This document shows positions 1 through 12,227 of a stretch of DNA of 64,000 nucleotides, piece after piece. The position numbers and the translations under genes were made by a program. Positions within the stretch are counted from its first letter, which is position 1. Each line of letters opens with the position of its first letter. This DNA comes from Sciurus carolinensis. Its lineage: Eukaryota; Chordata; Mammalia; Rodentia; Sciuridae. Below the pieces are notes generated by a model. It worked only from the letters and a program-made list of their open reading frames with translations. It made no database searches and was not told the origin of the DNA. The stretch covers positions 91,994,932 through 92,058,931 of the forward strand of contig NC_062232.1 of NCBI RefSeq assembly GCF_902686445.1, written 5' to 3'.

Positions 1-596
<596 letters not shown>

Positions 597-658
597 ATTA
601 CTTTCTTGAAAATCATTCTATTAATTCCCTTGGTGGAATCTATCAATGTCTGCAGATC

Positions 659-700
659 AATTGATAGATCTATCATCTATCTATCTATCTATCTATCTAC
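659..700. repeat. (TCTA)n tetranucleotide microsatellite
   Basis: ATCT/TCTA units run almost perfectly for about 35-40 bp, with related decayed units (ACATACCTACTTATTTATT) to about 718. It lies between the pseudogene tail and an L2 fragment. Confidence 0.85.
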
Positions 701-719
701 ATACCTACTTATTTATTAC

Positions 720-842
720 TTTCCCCCTCCAAGATTACAACATCCATGAGGTCAAGGACCTTGTTGTTTCTTTGCAACACTGTTTCCATAGTACCAGAAT
801 GGTAGGTACTTAATACATATTTATTGAGCAAATGAATGAATG
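720..842 (+). mobile_element. L2 LINE, 3' end fragment
   Basis: The stretch resembles the conserved L2 3' end: a 'catgaggtcaaggacct' block, a 'ggtaggtacttaatacatat' block and the terminal TTATTGAGCAAATGAATGAATG. Orientation is plus because the ATGAATGAATG tail is at the right. L2 copies are ancient, pre-placental fossils. Confidence 0.8.
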
Positions 843-997
843 GAAAACCAAGTTGGGATATAATAAAAAATTTTTGTTAGGAGACCCACCACCATCACAA
901 AGATCATGTGGTGAATGTGGAAAAGTCCTGGTTGGGAATAAATTTGTGTGTGATGGTGTCCCAGGAGCATTGTCAGGAGTAGAAAAAAAACTGGACC

Positions 998-1120
998 ATG
1001 GGGCTGGGGTTGTAGTTCAGTGGTGGAGTGCTTGCCTAGCACCTGTGAGGCACTGGGTTTGATCCTCAGCACCACATAAAAATAAATAAAATAAAGGTCT
1101 ATCAATAACTAAAATATAGG
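998..1120 (+). mobile_element. Long tRNA-type SINE variant (ID-related, with 3' extension)
   Basis: It begins GGGCTGGGGTTGTAGTTCAG, passes CTAGCACCTGTGAGGCACTG and CCTCAGCACCACATAAAAAT, and ends in an extension ATAAAGGTCTATCAATAACT. The extension and the 'tgtgaggcactg' core separate it from classical ID copies. The left flank aaaaaactggacc (985-997) reappears at 1291-1303, beyond the neighbouring ID SINE. Confidence 0.85.
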
Positions 1121-1201
1121 GCTGGGGATATAGCTCAGTTGGTAGCATGCTTGCCTTGCAAGCACAAGGCCCTGGGTTCAAATCCCCAGCACTGCAAAAA
1201 A
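1121..1201 (+). mobile_element. ID SINE
   Basis: Near-consensus ID body: GGGCTGGGGATATAGCTCAG, CTTGCCTTGCAAGCACAAGG, GGTTCAAATCCCCAGCACTG, then an A-rich tail. It directly follows the long SINE variant, and both share one outer pair of flanks (985-997 and 1291-1303). A TA microsatellite grows out of its tail. Confidence 0.92.
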
Positions 1202-1220
1202 ACAAATATATATATGTATA

Positions 1221-1273
<53 letters not shown>

Positions 1274-1283
1274 TTTTTTTTTT
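1202..1283. repeat. (TA)n microsatellite plus T-run
   Basis: Alternating TATATA with occasional TG/CA interruptions from about 1205 to 1273, then an 11-base T run. It sits at the end of the ID A-tail, a common birthplace of microsatellites. Confidence 0.9.
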
Positions 1284-1303
1284 AAGAAAGAAAAAACTGG
1301 ACC

Positions 1304-2611
1304 TCTCTTTGACCCAGATATAGAAGTCAGTTTGCAATGTACTGGAAAGTGCTATTATCACAGCATTTCCTATGGGACCCATAGTTAAACTACAGTAAAC
1401 AATTGGAGTAGTGTCAGAGCACGGACATTTCTCATCACCGAAAGCCAACTGAATGACTCTGAAACTAAACAAGGTGCTACTGTACATAGCTAACATTTTG
1501 TGGCCCATACTGAACCACTTCCGCTAGTTGTGACTGAATCTAATAACCATAAAATTCCATCTTACCTAAATTTCCTTGGGTGACATTTCCTATTCATCTG
1601 TGAGTAACCAGTTTCCAGGATCCCTTTGGAAATGCTGGCAGTTTGGGGTAGAACAGATAGCAATATCTAACCACTAGAAGAAGGTGAAACACAAGGGCTA
1701 GATTCACAGAAAAGCATATGCTCCTTATTTGTGATTGGAAATAAAAACAATACTAAACTGTAGATAGTTGTTAAAGAAATCCAACAAAATGTAATTTTTC
1801 CTGATATTCTAGTTTGATGAATTATCAAAAGTATTAAATCTTTTCCAAACATATTTCTTAGTTTACAGGCACCCCTGCTTTTCTGACATCTTATATGCAT
1901 GCCAAGTGTACCTCGAAAGTTAAGCAGCAATAAACAGTCACTGTGCCTCAGTTGCTGTAGACTTCAGTGATCTGAGTATGGTGTCACCAAGTATTAGGAT
2001 GCAGTGAGGATATCTAAGAGAGCTTTGATAGTCAGTAGTTTTCTTTTGCAAAGAAGGACATTGATGACATCTACGATAAGCTTCCTAGAAAATCAAACAC
2101 AGTGGAAGTGATCACTAGTACTGTGATAAAAGTGAACCCCAAAAAACTGGAGGGATCAGCTTTGCTATGGCATAGCTAGTTGAATAGATTGGAATTTGAG
2201 CAAAGTTGAATAGAGTCTTTACAACTGTGGTTATGATTTAAGATTAGAGGAATTCATTACCCTCAGTTAAAGATCTACCATTAACAATGTCAGGGAAGAG
2301 AAATGGTGAATTAATGCTTACTAGTTCTTGGTGAACCTCAGGTATCTGTGGGCATCTTTGATTGACCTGAGGGAAAACTACTCCTGCATAGTTGGCATCT
2401 TGGCCAGACAGGAGTGAGTTCAAGAATTCACCTCTCAATTTTGGAATCTTCATTTTTCAATGTGAATTCAAGGTTGATGCCAGTTCAAGAAGTTCTGGGC
2501 ATGTCAGACAATGTATTCATTTTACTTTTGAAAGCAGGTCAGAAAATTAAGTAGGATATCATCTAGGTAGAGAACAGAATGTCTGCATGAAGTCACATAA
2601 GATGTTAGTCA
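1304..2611. other. No recognisable feature
   Basis: AT-rich, single-copy-looking DNA. Reading both strands I found no coding frame with family resemblance, no simple repeat and no repeat family I could name. The open frames at 1667-1930 and 2244-2453 (minus) are short and unrecognisable. Very degraded repeats could be hidden here. Confidence 0.5.
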
Positions 2612-2815
2612 TTAAAATAATAATGGCTAACATTTTTGAGCACTTATTATGTCCCTGATCTTATTCTTATCCCTGTTCTTTAGATTATAATACTAAGACA
2701 CAGAAAGGAGAAGTAATTTGCTCCAAAGTCATATAGATAGTAATTGGAAAAGCTGGAAATTGAACCAAAGTAGTCTAACTATAAAGCTGATGCTCTGAAC
2801 AACTCTTCTAAACAA
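2612..2815 (-). mobile_element. MIR SINE (ancient), minus orientation
   Basis: Reads as the MIR reverse complement: TGGCTAACATTTTTGAGCAC, TTATTATGTCCCTGATCTTA, then 'aagacacagaaaggagaagtaatttgctc', a 'gtcatatag.tagtaattgg' block and 'gctctgaacaac'. Strong divergence is normal for this family. Confidence 0.8.
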
Positions 2816-3499
2816 CTCTCAAGTGCTATGCTCTCTCCCATTCCACTAAATGCTTGAATATATTCAGGACATTGCTTAGGCTAAATAGTTTTATGGTAAA
2901 TTTTCCTTGGCCAAGTTGCAACTTCTACCTGTCACTTTCCAGGAAATGAACACAATTATAGGCCACCACAGGTCCAATTTCATGATGCCTCACAGAGCTT
3001 GGAAATCAGTATGAGTAGGTAGTAGTGATTATATTGAGATCATTGGCATTTAAGTTAGGGTAGAAATCTTCATGCTTCTAATTTAGAAAGAAACCGGGAG
3101 TCTCATCAAGGAAAGTGAATGAATTACTGTAGAAAATTGGTGTCTTACTCTTGGGGTCTAAGACGGAATGAAAAACGAAGCAGTAACCTGAGTCCTGGAG
3201 TCCAGAGTGAATGGAACAGTGGGACTTCAGTGTAAGGGAAATTTCCCTGCTCCCTGCCAGAAAACACCTCATGATAGGTAGTGTTCTACATGATCCAGGA
3301 CTTAGAGGGCACATGGGACATCAGGTAATTCTAACCCAACTTTTCTAAGAGATAACCACTTAAAGAACTTCTCGCCAAAAAAGTGGAAGGATGAACACTA
3401 TAATGGACTACCCTGGCCTATTTTCTTCCATTTTTAGTTTAATGGCATGTCTCCATGGTTACTGATCCCTTTCACAGGTGGTGCCTGTCAGTGGTGTCC
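2816..3499. other. No recognisable feature
   Basis: About 680 bp of mixed-composition DNA. I see no coding resemblance or nameable repeat. The 78-codon minus frame at 3078-3314 resembles no protein I know. Confidence 0.5.
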
Positions 3500-3539
3500 A
3501 TAATAATAGTAATAATAGATGGCATTTTTTATTACATAC

Positions 3540-3779
3540 TGTTATGGTTTGAATAAGTGTTGTTCCCCGCAAAAAGCTTCCATTAGGCAATGGAGCAATG
3601 TTCAGAAGTAAAATGATTGGATTCTTTAATCCATAACCTAATCAGTGGATGAATCCATTCAATGGATCATTAATTTCGATAGATTACTGGGTGGTGACTG
3701 TAGGTAGGTGGAATATGGCTGAAGGAAGTAAGTCACTGGGGCATGTTCTTGGGGGCTATATTTCATCTCTGGCTGCTAG

Positions 3780-3849
<70 letters not shown>

Positions 3850-4054
3850 CCTGCTTCCTGGCTGCTGTGAGCTAAGAAGCATTCCTCTGCTATACACTTC
3901 TGCAATGATTCTACCTCATCTCAGGCCTAGAGCAGTGGAGTTGGCCCACCACATACTGAATCGCTGAAACCAATGGGCCCACAATGAACTTTTCTTTCCC
4001 TAAGTTGTTCTTATCAGGTATTTTAGTCACAATGATGAAAAGCTGGCTAACACA
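3540..4054 (+). mobile_element. Solo LTR of ERVL-MaLR type, plus orientation
   Basis: Starts TGTTATGGTTTGAATAAGTG and ends ...GGCTAACACA, giving TG...CA termini with the 'tgttatggtttg' opening typical of MaLR LTRs (MLT/MST group). The host MIR shows near-duplicated 5-bp flanks, catac at 3535-3539 and tatac at 4055-4059. No internal viral region is attached, so it is a solo LTR or an LTR fragment left after recombination. A long TC microsatellite has expanded in its middle. Confidence 0.85.
3784..3849. repeat. (TC)n microsatellite within the LTR
   Basis: About 33 CT/TC units with a single interruption (a TTT near 3830). It probably grew from a pyrimidine-rich stretch of the LTR. Confidence 0.95.
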
Positions 4055-4284
4055 TATACTATGTGACAAATCACTGGGCTAACCACTTTACATGCATTAT
4101 TTTGTTTAAGCTTCATGACTATTTATGATACCCAGTCTATTAGTATACTATTTTAAAGATAAGAAAACTTAGCACACAGAAGTTATATGATTTGCTTAGG
4201 GTTCCAGAGCAGATGGTAGGGCCAGTAACAATTCAAGTGAACTGAATCAAGAACATATTCTCTTAACTGCAAGAATGGAAGCAA

Positions 4285-4632
4285 TCAGGATTCATTCCTA
4301 CCTCTCAAGGCCTTTGTATTTACTCTTCCTTCTGCTTGAAACAATTTCCTGTAGATTGTCACATGGATGCTTCTTTCTTAGCATTCAGATCTCAACTTAA
4401 ATGTCATCTCATCACAAAGGCCTTCCTTGATCACCCGATCTAAAGTAGCTCCCCCCATGCCTATCACATGATCACATGAAACCATGCTATTCATGTTTTG
4501 TTGTTTATTTTCCATCTTCTTCACCCCAACCAGAATGAAAACTCCACAAGGTAGGGATTTTAGCCTGTTTTAGTCACAATTATATCATCAGAATCTAAAA
4601 CAGTGACTGGCATGTAAGAACTAAATGGCATT
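4285..4632 (+). mobile_element. L2 LINE 3' region, plus orientation
   Basis: Reads collinearly with the L2 3' end: 'ctcaaggcctttgtattt', 'cttctgcttgaaacaattt', ATCTCAACTTAAATGTCATC, 'aaggccttccttgatcaccc', 'aagtagctccccccatg', 'gaatgaaaactccacaaggtagggattt', ending 'cagtgactggcatgtaagaactaaatg'. Confidence 0.88.
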
Positions 4633-4639
4633 GCTACTT

Positions 4640-5050
4640 CATCTCAGATTAGTAAAGTTTTGTACTGGAGAGATGTGAACTTCAAAGTCTTGATCTGGAA
4701 GTGAGAGTCCACTCATCACTGAGAGTTCACACTTGATATGATAAGTCCCCTCTGTATTCCATGCTGTTGGGCTGAAAGTCAATGCCATCTAGGTCAAGTG
4801 GCATGGTAAATGCTCAACCATCAGCTCTCTTGAAGGAGTAAGTAGCCCTAATTTATAGTGATTGCTGATCTCTTTGGTATAAATATTTTCACCATTGTGC
4901 AAACCATCAGACTTTAAGCTGCCAACATGGTGTCACTGAATATGGAGTTGGAAGGGATATGCAGTAACATACTATTTCCACCATACAGACACAATATCCA
5001 TAAATAACCTCAATGGCATAGAGGATCAGGACACAAGATAGTAAAATATT
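4640..5050. repeat. Unassigned dispersed repeat, copy A
   Basis: The segment around 4880-4975 is alignable with 6470-6570. Shared words include CACTGAAT followed by GTTGGAAG.GATA. Family not recognised; possibly part of an old endogenous retrovirus or L1 5' region. Confidence 0.4.
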
Positions 5051-5639
5051 TAGGAAGTAATGAATTTTGAGTATTTATTTTTCTTTTTTATATAAAGTTT
5101 ATATGATTTGATTTTTAATGATGAGCTATGTTTCACAATCAGTTCACGACATTCTTAAAAATTTAACAATTGACTCTCATGAGCCAGTACAAGCCAGCTC
5201 TAGTATATGACTAGACCAACGCTCCTGGAAAAGAGACACAGCTGCTTTCCCAGCCTTTGGGCACACACTCTCCACAGTTGTCAATGAGTGATGATTTCAG
5301 GCAGCTGATTTTAATATGAGTTGGAGGGTGAATGTCAACAGCTGCAGTGGAAAATGCAGGTGGACCCTTAATGGGTTCTATCCTAGGGTCTGGAAGTTTT
5401 GCATTTCTAGAGGGCTTGAGATCTGTATCTTGGAGATTATCTCAGAACTGTGCTAATGAGAAAAATCATTTCATTCCAGCTACATGCCAAGAACTGAAAT
5501 TCACTAGCAGAACAGAAATCTATTGCTCAGAAAAGATTTTCCCCAAATGGAAGTGCTTAAACATATGTTGACTCTGTTGAGAGGTGTACTATTATAACAT
5601 AGCAGGAGATTTGCCCACATTTTTGTGTTAGTAGGAAAC
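5051..5639. other. No recognisable feature
   Basis: About 590 bp. The 79-codon plus frame at 5332-5571 resembles nothing I know. No repeat could be named. Confidence 0.45.
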
Positions 5640-5885
5640 ATAATATAGTATTTAGGAGCATAAAATCCAAAGGCAAACAGCTTGAGTCAATCTTTTGACT
5701 AGGCTATTAATTAGTTATGTGAACTTAGGCAAAGTACTTAACACATTATGCCTCAATGTCCTCATCTTTAAAATGGGTATATAATAGTACCCATTTTAGT
5801 GTTAATGTAAGGGTTAAATCAGTTAATACATGTAAAACTCTTAAAATAGAGAGTGATACCTAAGTGCTTTGCAAACATGTTGTCA
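5640..5885 (+). mobile_element. MIR SINE, plus orientation
   Basis: Clear MIR core: 'attagttatgtgaacttaggcaaagtacttaac', 'cctcaatgtcctcatctttaaaatggg', 'aatagtacccattttagtgttaatgtaagggttaaatc', 'agttaatacatgtaaaactcttaaaatagag'. One of the better-preserved MIR copies in the window. Confidence 0.93.
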
Positions 5886-6400
5886 TTTTGTTATTTGTAT
5901 ATTAGGAGACCAGAAATGTAACTTGCCTAATTTGCCCTACAATCATGGAATAGAATGTCTTCAATGGAAAGTAAGACTACCCCAAGGAATCATCAATGAT
6001 TTCCTACAGGAGTGGGAGTTTGGGCAGTAACAAAGGGTTGGATACTGAAACTCGTCTGGTGGACTGTCACTTAGCAGAGTGTCTACATATACCACTGCCA
6101 CAGCACTCCTTTTTATAATGCAAGTAGAAGCCTTCAGATGTCAAGAGGACTCTAAAGTTTCACTGGTACTCTACCTCTTGAGTCAAAAAGGTTGCTGTAG
6201 TTCTGATCAAAGGTATATCAATTAGGCTGGAAAAAATTGAAAAGATAGGATGCCTCTTGCCACTTGATGTGATACTTGGAATCAAAGAACAGTTCCCTGA
6301 AGCAACTTCCTCAATAAGTATAGATTTATTTAAAAAGAAAAGGAAAGTGCCAGCCTAGAAAATCAAACAGGACTTATTAAAGATGGAGAGGTAAGGTACA
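5886..6400. other. No recognisable feature
   Basis: Mixed single-copy-like DNA with no coding frame or repeat that I recognise. Confidence 0.45.
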
Positions 6401-6429
6401 AGCAAGGGTTTGTTGGTCAATATGTCATG

Positions 6430-6620
6430 ACTAGCTCTACAAGGTTGGAGGCCCTCTGATTTGCAGTGTTTGATATGGTGTGAACATCCCCATCACAGAT
6501 GATTTCAAGCCACTAATATGATACCACTGAATGTAATGTTGGAAGAGATACACATATTTAGCTCTCATGAAGTAATAGAAACAGGCTACAGACTACAAAA
6601 CTAGAGCCCAAAAATCAGTT
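6430..6620. repeat. Unassigned dispersed repeat, copy B
   Basis: Related to copy A near 4880-4975: both carry a gap-tolerant match of about 100 bp with words like ACCACTGAATGTAATGTTGG here and TCACTGAATATGGAGTTGG there. Roughly 70% identity over the best 50 bp, by eye. Confidence 0.4.
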
Positions 6621-7889
6621 GTTCTGGAAGTGGGTGTTCCTCCTGGAGGAAGACAGTAATATACATTGTTCCCTCCAAGATTTTATTTAAAGGTTTCATC
6701 TTTAATTTGCAGATGATAGCAGGTGGATGCAAATATGGAGACCTTTGAAACATAACCTCAAAAGCAAGGATATAAACAGGACACTCTAGTGAGATATCAG
6801 GTGAATTTCAAGTCCTTTGGGATGGAAAGTTTCCTTGATAATTTTGGTAGTTGTGTATGGCACAGCTGGGATGTTATTGCTAAGGCAGTAATATGCTGCT
6901 TGAATAATGGTGATCTTTAGCACTAGAATTATCCCGTAGAGTGATGTCAGTAAGATGACAGACCAGGAGGTCCCAGACCACAACTTCCACAAAAGAATGA
7001 TTTAAAAACTACCCACTAAAAATTAGCTCTGAGAGAATAATGAAGATTGTTCTCCATTCTCTATTCTGCTGCAGCAATAGAGTGGAGTGTAACAACTCAG
7101 GATGGCCACATAGGAAAGTATAGGAAGCTTTTTTATCTGCCTCTGCCCATCCTCAAGCTTGGTGTATCTCAGGGCCAAGAGAAATACCATTAAGTCATGA
7201 TCTTTCCCTGTGTAGTAAAAAGAAAAACCGGAGGCCCCTAGCAGCCTTTACCACTACATACCCCAATAATTCTTCCTATTGCCACAGATACAGTTTTAAT
7301 GACAAAAGACACCCACAGTATTTGCTGACACTGATCCCAACTTAAGGGGCTGCCAAAAATTCACACTACTGTGGAATCCTGGGACTGGAGCCACTGTGTT
7401 CCCTCCGTGCTTCACTACCACTGTGTATAAGTGGTAATAGGGCACAGCATTGCCATATTACCCACACGCCCATGCCCCAGACCCTGGTGGTAATACTGCC
7501 ACACACACCCCTGGGCCCTGGACTCCACAGCTAAATGGGATCATCTTGGTCATAGAAAATGCTCTTCTTTTTTGGAAAAAAAGGAGAGCAGGAGGACCCA
7601 AGCACTCTTTACCAGCAAGGACTCTAGCAGACTTCACACTACAATGGATACACATACCCTTCCCTGATAAAGACTCCTGTTGTCTTCACTGACACTGACC
7701 TTATATGACATAAATGCCTGGAGTCCATGTCATTATGACTCCCTGGAGCTAAAGCCACCATACCCTACCCAGCTGATGACCTAGACTCTCTGATAAGTGA
7801 AAATAATTTCCTGCTGAAGCAGTTCATGAAGTTAACAAGAGGTGACTGCTCCTTCAAATGTGCAGATCTCAACACATGACTTTAAGAAA

Positions 7890-7918
7890 CACACACACAC
7901 ATGCACACATACACACAC
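7890..7918. repeat. (CA)n microsatellite
   Basis: ACACACACACACATGCACAC and continuing CA units inside the L1 remnant. Confidence 0.85.
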
Positions 7919-9839
7919 AGGGAGAAACATGATACCAACAGAAACATTAAATTTCCATTAACTGATCCCAAAGAAATGGAGATTCATGGATTACCTCAAA
8001 AAGAATTCAAAACACTTGTTTTTAAGAAACTCAGTGAACTATAAAAGAACACATAGAGATGACTCAACAAAATCAGGAAAACAATACATGAACAAAACTA
8101 CATTCCCAACAAAGAGATTATAATCATTAAAATAACAGATAAACTCTGGAGCTGAATGATATAATGAATGGCATGAAAAATAAGAAACTTAAGAGTAGAC
8201 TCAATCAAACAGAATAATCCTTGAATTTAAAGACAAGTCATTTGAAATTATCTAGTCAGTAGAAAAAAAGGAAAAAGTGAAAAACAGTGAAGAAAATCTA
8301 CAAGATTTATAGGACAACCATCATGCAAACCAATGTACACATTATGGAAGTCCCAGAAGAAGAAAAGAAAGGGCAAGAAGAGAAAATTTATATGAAGAAA
8401 TAATAACTGAAGTGGCAAAGCCAGAGCTCATCTCACCACAACAACATCAATTTGGACAACTATTGATGAACAAAACTACCTTCACAAGAGCTAAGGAAAC
8501 CAATGAGAGATCAAGCATAATACCTGGTTTTAAAATAGTAATAAGCAAAGGTTCACTGAAGAAGGCAAGAGGGAAAGAGTATCTCATGTCTCCTCTCCCC
8601 CATTTTCAAGCATTGCAGCATGGAGAGAAATACCTTCCACTTGAGGAGGGAGAGGAAGTTAAGTCCTAGCCTTAGAATTGGAAACCAGTACCAGGCTTAC
8701 CATGTTGAAACCCAGTACTGGGAAGAGTCCCACAGCTCCTGCTCTCAGGTCAGATGTGGTGTCTGGACCTGCTTCAGTCTAGTGGCCAATGAAGTGCTTC
8801 CAACATTCCTTCTCATTCTTTAGAAGTACAGCATAGAAAAAGATTCAATCTGGTGGGGAATAAGCAGAGGACTTTGCCTTGGAACTCACTGCTTACCTGA
8901 TAAAATCCAACACTGAATGGATACCCATTGCTCTTGTTCTCATGCCATTACCCATAAATAGAGCTTCTGAACCTGACCTTGTGCAAGGTAGATATTAATA
9001 GCCCTGGACAGACAAACTTCTATTCCAGTCAGCGCTACCTATAGTTGGCTACAGAAGTCTTGGGCCCTAAGTAAACTACAGCAGCAGATATGCCAACTAG
9101 CATGGGCCTTGATCCTGCTCCTGTGCCATACTTGTCTTGACAGATTTTGGGCTCTGGGTGTCACATAGTATTGGAGTATTGGTAGTCACAGTACTTCCCA
9201 CCTCATTAACCCCCAATTCAAGGCAGCACAACACAGAGATCATAATTATCTACTCTGGGGAAGAGGAGGGAGGTGTGTGCCAAGATTCTGCATTGAACTC
9301 TAGACAAAATTCCATGTCACCTGACCACAGGCTGGTGACTGTGAACCAAGTATCTGGGCCAACCTCAACCCCAGGTAGAGGCTTCCACAGATGAACTTCT
9401 CTAAGACACTCTCCCAGTCCATCTTGAGCAACAAACTGGTTATGTGACAAACTTGGTGCTGGGGCGCCCTCTAGTGCTGAAACAGTGATTTAGTGTACCA
9501 TCTAGTGATGAAATAGTGGAAATAAACACAGACTCAGAAAATAAACAGCCTGCTAAGACATTTTTGAATGAACAAATAAAGCTAGATTGCAAATACTAGA
9601 GCAAATGCCTAAACCTTAAGCACACATACAAGGGTCAAGAACTTTCAGGGATTCAGGACCCTACATAATACACAAAATAAGTGGCCAAAAGTCAACCATA
9701 TAGCAATCAAGACTTGTATAATATTGGACAGTGAATTTAAAATAGCTGTTTTAACAAAACTCAACAAAATTCAACACAGAGAAACAATTCAGTAGTTTGT
9801 CAGTGAAACTTAACAGAAATATTGAAGTTTGTTTTTTGT

Positions 9840-9843
9840 TTAT

Positions 9844-9887
<44 letters not shown>

Positions 9888-10078
9888 TACTGGGGATTGA
9901 ACCCAGGGACACTTAACCACTGAGTCACATCCTCAGCCCATTTTTTATATTTTAGAGATAGGGTTTCACTGAGTTGCTTAGGATCTCACAAAATTGCTGA
10001 GGCTGGCCTTGAATTTGCAATCCTCCTGCCTCAGCCTCCCAAGTCACTGGGATTACAGGCATGTGCCATGGCACCCGA
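9840..10078 (-). mobile_element. B1-dID SINE, minus orientation, with (ATTT)n tail
   Basis: Read left to right it is the reverse complement: a TTTA-repeat tail (9,845-9,890), the degenerate ID half (GGGGATTGAACCCAGGGACA, CACTGAGTCACATCCTCAGC), then the B1 half (GAGATAGGGTTTCACTGAGT, CCTCCTGCCTCAGCCTCCCA, GGGATTACAGGCATGTGCCA). This is the standard hybrid of squirrel-related rodents. It interrupts L1 sequence. Confidence 0.93.
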
Positions 10079-10753
10079 CTGAAGAAGTTTTTTAAAATAA
10101 AAAATTTTGAGCTGGAAGTACTCTAAATGAAATGAAGAAAAAGAAAAAACATACCAATTGCAGAATACATCAAATTGAAGGATCGGTGAGCTTGAAAATG
10201 AACTATTTGAAAATACATGCGTGAAAAAACAAGAGGAATGAAGATAGATTTTGAGAATCTGGACAATATCAAAAGAACAAATATTATGATCACTGGAGTT
10301 CAAGTAAGAATTGAGAATGCCAGAGGGGTAAAATCTTATTCAAATAGATTAATAAAAAATTTCTCAAACCTAAAACGGATACAAATATACAGGTATTGTA
10401 TGAAAAGAGTCACAAGTCAGATACAGTTCACTGTCTACCACAAGATATTATAGTCAAGATCTCACAAGTTAAAGACAGAGGGTTCCAAAAGCAGCAGGAA
10501 AAAAAGAAACAAATAACACATAAGGGTGTTCTGATTCTCCCAACTGAAGACTTCTCAACAGAAATATTACAAACCAGGAGGCAATGGGGTTAAATATCCA
10601 CAATACTCAAGGAAAAAACTTCCATCCTGCAAAGCTATGATTTAGAAAAGGAGACATAAAGACCCAGAAATAAAAAAAATATGAAAATTTATGACCAATA
10701 GACCTGTGCTACAAGAAATTCTCAAAAAATCCTTCTTAAAGAGATACTAATGA

Positions 10754-10857
10754 AGGGCTGGGGAGATTGCTCAGTTGGTAGAGTGCTTGCCTTGCAAGCA
10801 CAAGGGCCTGGGTTCAATCCCCAGCACTGCCAAAAAAAAAAAAAAAAAAAAAAAGAG
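10754..10857 (+). mobile_element. ID SINE with A-tail, 14-bp target duplication
   Basis: ID body (GGGCTGGGGAGATTGCTCAG ... GGTTCAATCCCCAGCACTGC) and about 23 A residues. Flanked by perfect agagatactaatga copies at 10740-10753 and 10858-10871. The perfect duplication and long pure A-tail indicate a recent insertion into the L1 remnant. Confidence 0.95.
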
Positions 10858-11196
10858 AGAGATACTAATGAGTAAAAGGAACACATTGGAAGGTATAAAT
10901 CTCATTGTACCAGTATCTATACAGACAAATTCAATATGCAATAACATTGTTAACATGACTTATAAACCATTTATATCATTAGCATAAAGACTACAATTAA
11001 AACAATTTAAAATAATAGCTACACTAATATGCTAAGATGTATGCAATATAAAAGAGATATAAAATAAGATCTCAAAAATTCAGTGTGGGGAGGAATTGAG
11101 TGCAAGTGTAGAGTTTTTATTAGTATTCTCTCTCTTTTTTGTTTCTTTTCCTATATTTGTGATCAATGTTAAGTTGCTATAACTTCTAAATATATT

Positions 11197-11288
11197 CTTT
11201 TTTTTTTTTTTGCAGTGCTGGGGATTGAACCCAGGGCCTTGTGCTTGACAGGCAAGCACTGTACCAACTGAGCTATATCCCCAGTCCA
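11197..11288 (-). mobile_element. ID SINE, minus orientation
   Basis: A T-run followed by GCAGTGCTGGGGATTGAACC, 'gcaagcactgtaccaactgagctatatcccc'. Flanked by taaatatatt at 11187-11196 and 11289-11298. The A-box complement is intact. Confidence 0.93.
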
Positions 11289-11679
11289 TAAATATATTAT
11301 TATAGTCAAAATACTTTTTTCTATGCCTCATGGTAACCACAAAGCAAAAAAAAAAAAAAGTATAATGGACACACTAAAATTAATCAGCAAGGAATCAAAA
11401 TACACTACAAGAGAAAATCACTTAACAACAAAGTAAGACTGTAAGAGAGGAAGAAAGAAACAGTCAGAAAACAAGTAAAAAATGGCACTAGTAAAAATGA
11501 ATTAAGTTCTCTGACTTAAGAGAGGCTGAATATATAAAAAGATCCAACTATCTGCGGCTTACAAGCAACTTCTAAGGACAAGCATAGAATGAAAGTGGAG
11601 ATACAGAAGGTGTTCTGTATAAAGGGAATCCAAAAGAAAACAGACGTAGCCATATTATGTCAAAAACAGAGACCTTACT

Positions 11680-11862
11680 CAAGGTACAGTGGGAACATCT
11701 TTAATCGCAGTGACTTGAGAGACTGAGACAGGAAGATGGCAAGATCAAGGGAAGGCTGTGCAACTTAGTGAGAGCTGTCTCAAAATAAAAAGTAAAACAG
11801 TGCTGTGGGTATAACTCAAAGGAAGAGAACCCTTGGGTTCAATCCCCGGTACAAAAAAGACT
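11680..11862 (+). mobile_element. B1-dID SINE, degraded
   Basis: Weak B1 half (GTGGGAACATCTTTAATCGC, 'gagactgagacaggaagatgg', 'caacttagtgagagctgtctcaaaata') followed by an ID-like half ending GGGTTCAATCCCCGGTAC. More diverged than its neighbours, so an older insertion. Confidence 0.75.
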
Positions 11863-12227
11863 TTAAATAAAAAGCTGATTTAAGATGAGATTAGGAAGTA
11901 TCTTTATAAAGAAGTCAATTCAGCAAGAGGAAATAGAAATTGTACACATATATGCACCCCAAATTGGAGTACCTGAAAATGTAAACAAATATTAACAAAT
12001 GCAATAGTAATTAGGGACTTTAACACCTCACTTTCAGCAGTGGAAACATCATCCAGACAGAAAATCAATGAAAAAAAAAATCAGAGTTAAACCACACCCT
12101 AGACCAAATGATCCTAATAGATATCTACATAACATTCCATCCAACAGCTGCAGAATACACATTCTTCTCAACAGCACATGGAACATTCTCAAGTACAGGC
12201 TACCAAATGAGTCTAAAGAATTTTTTT

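Larger units (their letters stand above)
3500..4280 (-). mobile_element. MIR SINE split by an LTR insertion
   Basis: The left part (about 3500-3539, AATAATAGATGGCATTTTTT) and the right part (4060 onward, ATGTGACAAATCACTGGGCT, 'ccactttacatgcattatttt', 'gataagaaaacttagcacacagaag') join into one reverse-complement MIR once 3540-4059 is removed. The MIR was already present when the LTR landed. Confidence 0.82.

Noticed and set aside
3649..3967. Leu/Ser-repeat proteins (open frames through the TC tract)
   Set aside because: They are translations of a (TC)n microsatellite inside an LTR.
7890..7918. Array of short regular repeats as CRISPR-like structure
   Set aside because: It is a plain CA microsatellite; no spacer-repeat pattern occurs anywhere, as expected for a mammalian genome.
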